DNA from: Chloroflexota bacterium
Lineage (GTDB): Bacteria; Chloroflexota; Anaerolineae; Anaerolineales; Villigracilaceae
NCBI GenBank assembly: GCA_021796315.1
Contig: JAJYOH010000198.1
Coordinates: 1 to 9,455, forward strand
Direction: 5' to 3'
DNA length: 9,455 nucleotides
The notes below the pieces were generated by a model that saw only the letters and a program-made list of their open reading frames with translations, had not been told where the DNA came from and made no database searches. The translations under genes and the position numbers were made by a program. Of this stretch, positions 5,720 to 9,455 are shown one piece after another; position 1 is the stretch's first letter; every line of letters starts with the position of its first letter.

Positions 5720-7630
5720 TTACGGGTTCAAATATCTAGCGAAGAAATCAGCGATGGCATTATAACAAGTCACGCGATTCTCATATTTGAGAACATCGTG
5801 CCCCTCATCTTCAAAGACCAGCAATTCCAGATCCTTGCCCTGCGCCTTTAATTGCCTGACCAAATCTTCCGACTCGGCTGCGACCACGCGCGGATCGTTG
5901 CGTCCCTGAATGACCAGCATCGGCGCGGCCATATTGGACAAGTGAGTCTTGGGTGAACGCTCGATCAGGAATTTCTTTTCTTCGGGCTTGGCGGGATCGC
6001 CGAGAGCGATCTTAAAATAGGGTTTCCAGGTTTCGGGAATGCGCTCGGAAAAAGTCAGCAGGTCATACGGACCAAACATATCACACGAGGCCTTCCACAA
6101 ATCGGGATGGCGACCTGCGAGAGTCAGAGTCATGTAGCCGCCGTAAGATCGTCCGACCACCGCGGCGCGCTTCACATCCAAACGATCATCCTTTGGCAAA
6201 ACCTTTTTCATAGCATGGACATGATCGAGTCGGTCTTGTCCGCCCCAGTCGCGGTCAACATGCTTGGTGTACGAGAGGCCGTAACCGGTCGAGCCGCGCA
6301 CGTTCGGCACGAAAACGGCGAAGCCTTTCAACGTCAGGAATTGGATCAGCGGCATGGAGAACCACGCAAAGTCCGGTCGTTCCTGTCCCTGCGGGCCACC
6401 GTGAATATAGTAAACCAGCGGACGCGCGCCTTTAAATCCGAGCGATTTGGCGGGCAGATAAAGCCGCGCTGAAACTCGCAGTCCATCATGCGAAACAAAC
6501 GAAGCATCTTCGCCCTTTGAAAGATGAGCATCGGGAATACCAAGAATTTTTTCGTTGGTATGCAAGGAAAGATCGTTGCGTCTCTTCCCTTCGATGGTGT
6601 AGATTTGCGTCGGCGAGGTTGCCGTGGAAAATGAAATCGTGAAGACATCTTCATTCTTGTCGTAATCAATATGTTCAAGCATTCCATTGTCGAACGGTTC
6701 CTGCCCGACCAAAACATATTTGAGATTCATTACGAGTTTTTCTTCGTTGAAAATTCCCTCGTACGCCCACGAGCATCCGTCAATGTTGAACATGACCAGA
6801 TAACGATCATCAACGAGATGACTCAATCCAACCATTTCACCGGCGCCGGTGTGAACAACGCCTTTCAATTTGACCTGTTGCATCTTTCCGGGGTTTACAA
6901 AATCAATGTAACTGAGACTGAATGTATCTTCAAAAACCGCGCTCGCTACGATCGCGCCTTTTTCGCTCGGCGAAAAAACTGCCGAGGTGAGACCATTCAA
7001 CGCAACCTGCTCGCCTTCCATGCGCTCTTCAAGCGGCTTGCCATATAAAACCTTTAATTTATTTTTCGACCACAAATAGAACACACCATCTCCCATTGTG
7101 TAACCGGTTCCCAGTAAAAGCTTGCTATGATCTTCACTGGCCGCGCTCGGGAAATATCCCCATTCGCTCTCGGCGATCTTCGTTAATTTGCCGGTCTTCA
7201 AATTTCCGCGATAGGTTTCCTGGATCGGTTTGTCGCGCCGCTCGGCGACAAAATAAACAATACTCTTCTCGCGGTCACATTCGCCAAGATGGACTCGATA
7301 ATCGGCAAAGAAATTATCGAACGCCGGCTCAGGGAATCCGCCATCGAGCGGGATCAGCATCGGTTGATAGTTCTCATCGCCATCGTGATCGATCATGACC
7401 AGGATTTTTCCAAGCTCAGGAAAAGCAAAAAACGAAAGTCCGCCGATCAAATGCGGATTTTGCAAAGCAATATTCGGCGGCAAAAGCGGTTCAGGCACGC
7501 TGCCGCCATAAAACATGGCGTACAAACTCAAGTGGCCTGAAAGGTTGCTCAGGAAAAAAATCTGTTCGTCCGCGAATTGCGGGACGACAAACAAACGAGC
7601 CGACATCAGGGATTCAACGCGATAGTTCAT
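5720..7630 (-). CDS. S9 family serine peptidase (prolyl oligopeptidase/acylaminoacyl peptidase type)
   Basis: This 636-residue enzyme combines an N-terminal beta-propeller (about 1-370, with repeated strand motifs such as FFLSNLSG and YFVAER) with a C-terminal alpha/beta hydrolase peptidase domain. The catalytic triad is visible as Ser495 in GRSYGGY, Asp579 in GRNDPRV and His611 in DEGHDV. HGGP at 410-413 supplies the usual oxyanion-hole region, and NVRGSTGYG is also typical of S9. Members cleave short peptides, often after proline or at acylated N-termini. There is no signal peptide, so a cytoplasmic role in peptide turnover is likely. GGAG at 7637-7640 is six bases before ATG. The gene starts 48 bases after the mnmA stop codon on the same strand, so read-through from mnmA is possible; no shared function is apparent. 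Confidence 0.93.
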   Translation of the reverse strand: MNYRVESLMSARLFVVPQFADEQIFFLSNLSGHLSLYAMFYGGSVPEPLLPPNIALQNPHLIGGLSFFAFPELGKILVMIDHDGDENYQPMLIPLDGGFPEPAFDNFFADYRVHLGECDREKSIVYFVAERRDKPIQETYRGNLKTGKLTKIAESEWGYFPSAASEDHSKLLLGTGYTMGDGVFYLWSKNKLKVLYGKPLEERMEGEQVALNGLTSAVFSPSEKGAIVASAVFEDTFSLSYIDFVNPGKMQQVKLKGVVHTGAGEMVGLSHLVDDRYLVMFNIDGCSWAYEGIFNEEKLVMNLKYVLVGQEPFDNGMLEHIDYDKNEDVFTISFSTATSPTQIYTIEGKRRNDLSLHTNEKILGIPDAHLSKGEDASFVSHDGLRVSARLYLPAKSLGFKGARPLVYYIHGGPQGQERPDFAWFSMPLIQFLTLKGFAVFVPNVRGSTGYGLSYTKHVDRDWGGQDRLDHVHAMKKVLPKDDRLDVKRAAVVGRSYGGYMTLTLAGRHPDLWKASCDMFGPYDLLTFSERIPETWKPYFKIALGDPAKPEEKKFLIERSPKTHLSNMAAPMLVIQGRNDPRVVAAESEDLVRQLKAQGKDLELLVFEDEGHDVLKYENRVTCYNAIADFFARYLNP

Positions 7631-7678
7631 TAGGTGCTCCTTTTGCTTTTATCGTATCATCATGTTTTAGATGTAATA

Positions 7679-8761
7679 TTATATTCCGGCTACATGCGGC
7701 TGGACGATAATGCCGCCACCAAGCATGGCTTCACCATCATAAAAGACAGCCGCCTGCCCCGCCGTGATGTCGCGTAAAGGCGCATCAAACCGGACCTCGA
7801 CACGTGAGCCGCCTTCGAACGGCCTCACCCACGCTTCTACTTCTTTTGCGCTGTAACGAATTTTTACCAATGCGCGGAATTCGTCAGTTTGCGGAATACC
7901 AGAAACCCAATTGACATCGCGCGCAATGAGTTCGCTCGAACCAAGCTCTTCCTGCGTCCCGACGATGACCGTGTTTGCAACCGCGTTTTTCCCGAGCACA
8001 TACAGCGGCACCGGAGACGAAATTCCCAAGCCTTTGCGCTGACCAATGGTGTAATTCGCCAATCCATCATGTGAGCCAACGACCCGACCATCACGCGTTA
8101 CGATCTCGCCCGGACGAAGCATCTGCGCCGCATTGCGCTGAATAAAATTCCGGTAATCTTCACCCGCCAGAAAACAAAGATCTTGGGAATCCGGACGCGA
8201 GGCGGTTGACAATCCAAAAGATTCGGCGATCTCACGGATTTCCGATTTTGGATATTCGCCAATCGGAAATAATGCGTGCTTTAATTTTTCCTGCGTCAGA
8301 ACATGCAAAACATACGACTGATCCTTGGTTGAATCAATCGCGCGCAGTAATTTCACGTTTCCATCTTCATTCTTCAGCCGCACATAATGTCCGGTCGCCA
8401 TGTAGTCAGCGCCCAAAGCCAGGGTGTGGTTCAATAAAAACTCCCAGCGTATGGAACGATTACAAACGAGGCACGGATTCGGCGTCCCGCCTGAAGCGTA
8501 GCCGTCAAGAAAATATTCCACGACGGTCTTGCGAAAAATATCCTTGGCATCGACCACATAAAACGGAATGTCCAGCCTGGCCGCCACGCGTCGCGCCTGG
8601 CCCATGGCATCCGGCGTACAGCAGCGATTGGAATCTTCCCTGCCCGGCTCGGACCACAAACGCAGCATCATGCCGATGACTTCGTGGCCCTGCTGCTTGA
8701 GCAGAGCCGCAGCAACGGACGAATCCACACCGCCGGACATGGCGACAACAACTTTAGTCAT
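7679..8761 (-). CDS. mnmA: tRNA-specific 2-thiouridylase MnmA
   Basis: MnmA activates U34 in the anticodons of tRNA-Lys, tRNA-Glu and tRNA-Gln with ATP and replaces its 2-oxygen with sulfur. The 360-residue protein has the PP-loop SGGVDSS at 9-15, the nucleophilic Cys97 in NPCLVCN and the persulfide-carrying Cys196 in DSQDLCFL, together with ATGHYVR (122-128), KDQSYVL (146-152) and the C-terminal beta-barrel domain (IGQRKGLG onward). ATG at 8761 is chosen because MTKVVVAMSGGVDSS is the normal family N-terminus; the frame is open further upstream, but that part crosses into the adjacent repeat and the GxxExxY gene. The Shine-Dalgarno sequence is weak. A cysteine desulfurase, the sulfur donor in this pathway, is encoded upstream on the same strand, with the GxxExxY gene in between. 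Confidence 0.97.
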   Translation of the reverse strand: MTKVVVAMSGGVDSSVAAALLKQQGHEVIGMMLRLWSEPGREDSNRCCTPDAMGQARRVAARLDIPFYVVDAKDIFRKTVVEYFLDGYASGGTPNPCLVCNRSIRWEFLLNHTLALGADYMATGHYVRLKNEDGNVKLLRAIDSTKDQSYVLHVLTQEKLKHALFPIGEYPKSEIREIAESFGLSTASRPDSQDLCFLAGEDYRNFIQRNAAQMLRPGEIVTRDGRVVGSHDGLANYTIGQRKGLGISSPVPLYVLGKNAVANTVIVGTQEELGSSELIARDVNWVSGIPQTDEFRALVKIRYSAKEVEAWVRPFEGGSRVEVRFDAPLRDITAGQAAVFYDGEAMLGGGIIVQPHVAGI

Positions 8762-8767
8762 TAATGC

Positions 8768-8789
8768 ACCGGAGATAAACAAAGATAAA
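8768..8789 (+). repeat. Left inverted repeat flanking the GxxExxY gene
   Basis: This 22-base segment begins ACCGGAGATAAACA and matches the reverse complement of 9224-9245 at 20 of 22 positions. It lies six bases upstream of the mnmA start codon, within its 5' untranslated leader. Its inner part continues as a short tandem array of GATAAACA-like units (8774-8797). Confidence 0.75.
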
Positions 8790-8810
8790 CATAGATGGTT
8801 TGATAAACCC

Positions 8811-9209
8811 TTAAAGTTTAGACGATTTCCAACTCGGAGACGGATGAAGGCGGCGAATTTGAATTCTTGTCGTCCCAAAATTGATCAACAAACAAGCAGG
8901 CAGACCTGTCGCGCGCAAATAATTAAGGGATTGTGTCATGTGTTCTTCGCGCAACTCCGTCACCGCTTTCAGTTCAATAAGCACAAGGTTTTCAACCAAC
9001 ATGTCGGCAAAAAATTCGCCAACTACAATCTCATCGTAAACGACTTTTATCGGATACTGTTGAACGACTTGCAAACCACTTTTCTTCAACTCATGTACAA
9101 AAGCATTCTCGTAAACTTTTTCTACAAAGCCGATACCCAATGTGTTGCTCACCTCATAAGCACCAGAAATAATTCTCTCTGTAATTTTATTCAAATCCAT
9201 ATCTGTCAA
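8811..9209 (-). CDS. GxxExxY family protein (PD-(D/E)XK nuclease-like fold)
   Basis: This 132-residue protein carries the defining motif GIGFVEKVYENA (Gly27, Glu30, Tyr33), followed by FFADMLVE with Asp69 and LIELKAV with Glu79 and Lys81. The D...ExK spacing fits the PD-(D/E)XK nuclease-like fold assigned to this family. The molecular role is not established. The C-terminal SLNYLRATG...LLINFG stretch is also typical. The listed start is TTG at 9209, which has GAGG eight bases upstream; ATG at 9200 (MDLNKITERI) is the alternative but is farther from that site. The gene is bracketed by inverted repeats and interrupts the association of the cysteine desulfurase gene with mnmA. The family is often scattered in multiple copies in genomes, which fits a cassette. 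Confidence 0.9.
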   Translation of the reverse strand: MTDMDLNKITERIISGAYEVSNTLGIGFVEKVYENAFVHELKKSGLQVVQQYPIKVVYDEIVVGEFFADMLVENLVLIELKAVTELREEHMTQSLNYLRATGLPACLLINFGTTRIQIRRLHPSPSWKSSKL

Positions 9210-9223
9210 AGTCCCTTCCTCAA

Positions 9224-9245
9224 TTTATCTCTGTTCATCTCCGGT
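9224..9245 (-). repeat. Right inverted repeat flanking the GxxExxY gene
   Basis: Read on the - strand it begins ACCGGAGATGAACA and matches the left repeat at 20 of 22 bases in inverted orientation. It overlaps the end of the cysteine desulfurase gene and supplies that gene's last two arginine codons and TGA stop. It lies 15 bases upstream of the TTG start of the GxxExxY gene. Confidence 0.75.
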
Positions 9246-9455
9246 TCAATTCTCTCGCCTGTTTAACTAACTTGGGCAGTGCAGATAAAAATGTATCAAT
9301 ATCTTTTGGCGTTGTGTTTACGCCGAGCGTCACGCGCAACGAACCCAGCGCCCAATCGCGAGAAAGGCCAATCGATGTAATTACTTCGCTCGGTTCGGGG
9401 TTGCCGGTTTTGCAAGCCGAGCCGGATGAACACGCAAAGCCCGCCGCATCCAGCA
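9235..9455 (-). CDS. Cysteine desulfurase (NifS/IscS-like), C-terminal part
   Basis: Only the last 72 codons and the stop are in the window; the gene continues past the right edge. The visible part reads LDAAGFACSSGSACKTG, with the catalytic cysteine in the SSGSAC motif typical of group I NifS/IscS enzymes. It is followed by IGLSRDWALGSLRVTLGVNTT, the usual C-terminal substrate-binding region of this PLP-dependent family, and ends LVKQARELNRR. The enzyme takes sulfur from cysteine as a persulfide and passes it to acceptors. Next to mnmA, the natural acceptor would be MnmA, as in the YrvO-MnmA pair of Bacillus subtilis. The last codons and the stop lie inside an inverted repeat, so the native C-terminus may have been altered. 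Confidence 0.93.
   Translation of the reverse strand, partial: LDAAGFACSSGSACKTGNPEPSEVITSIGLSRDWALGSLRVTLGVNTTPKDIDTFLSALPKLVKQARELNRR

Larger units (their letters stand above)
8768..9245 (-). mobile_element. Putative small cassette carrying a GxxExxY gene
   Basis: A 478-bp segment with imperfect 22-bp terminal inverted repeats (20 of 22 matching) contains a single GxxExxY gene and lies between a cysteine desulfurase gene and mnmA. No transposase or clear target-site duplication is seen, so any mobility would depend on other machinery. The alternative is that the repeats are merely copies of a dispersed sequence that often accompanies this gene family. The exact edges are uncertain by a few bases. 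Confidence 0.45.

Noticed and set aside
8774..8797. GATAAACA-like tandem units considered as a CRISPR or iteron array
   Set aside because: There are only two to three degenerate 9-10 bp units with no spacers and no replication genes nearby; they fit better as part of the terminal repeat.
8762..8878. Upstream extension of mnmA by 39 codons to 8878
   Set aside because: The extension reads through the inverted repeat and overlaps the end of the GxxExxY gene, whereas MTKVVVAMSGGVDSS is the normal MnmA start.

Overview
The window looks like a chromosomal piece of a Chloroflexota bacterium, most likely class Anaerolineae. This is an inference from roughly even base composition, the protein family mix and the interspersed GTCATTGCGAG...CTCGCAATGAC palindromic repeats; no taxonomic marker gene is present.

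Left part, + strand (about 124-3706): an operon for charging tRNA with aspartate and asparagine. An extended -10 promoter (124-132) is followed almost at once by a 30-codon leader ORF (142-234) containing the block NGNNTNNNNDDN. The RNA over and after this ORF can fold in two exclusive ways: an antiterminator (210-219 with 258-267) or an intrinsic terminator (256-263 with 278-285, then a U-rich run). A third arm (159-170) can sequester the antiterminator. Behind it come aspS (448-2214) and asnS (2317-3660), ending in a hairpin terminator. The layout is that of a trp-type transcription attenuator in which ribosome stalling at Asn (and Asp) codons would switch on the two matching aminoacyl-tRNA synthetases. 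This is the most interesting feature of the window. AspRS carries residues associated with the non-discriminating type, although a dedicated AsnRS lies beside it.

Middle part, - strand: an unrecognised lipoprotein (3730-4545), a DedA-family membrane protein (4646-5278) with its own terminator, a small three-helix membrane protein (5314-5598), and a cytoplasmic S9 family prolyl-oligopeptidase-like serine peptidase (5720-7630).

Right part, - strand: mnmA (7679-8761, tRNA 2-thiouridylase), a GxxExxY-family gene (8811-9209), and the 3' end of a NifS/IscS-like cysteine desulfurase (9235-9455, cut by the window edge). The desulfurase and MnmA are natural partners in sulfur delivery for tRNA thiolation. 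The GxxExxY gene between them is bracketed by 22-bp imperfect inverted repeats and looks like a small inserted cassette.

Three copies of a palindromic repeat (305-424, 2216-2298, 5609-5711) occupy intergenic gaps, two of them inside the aspS-asnS transcription unit.
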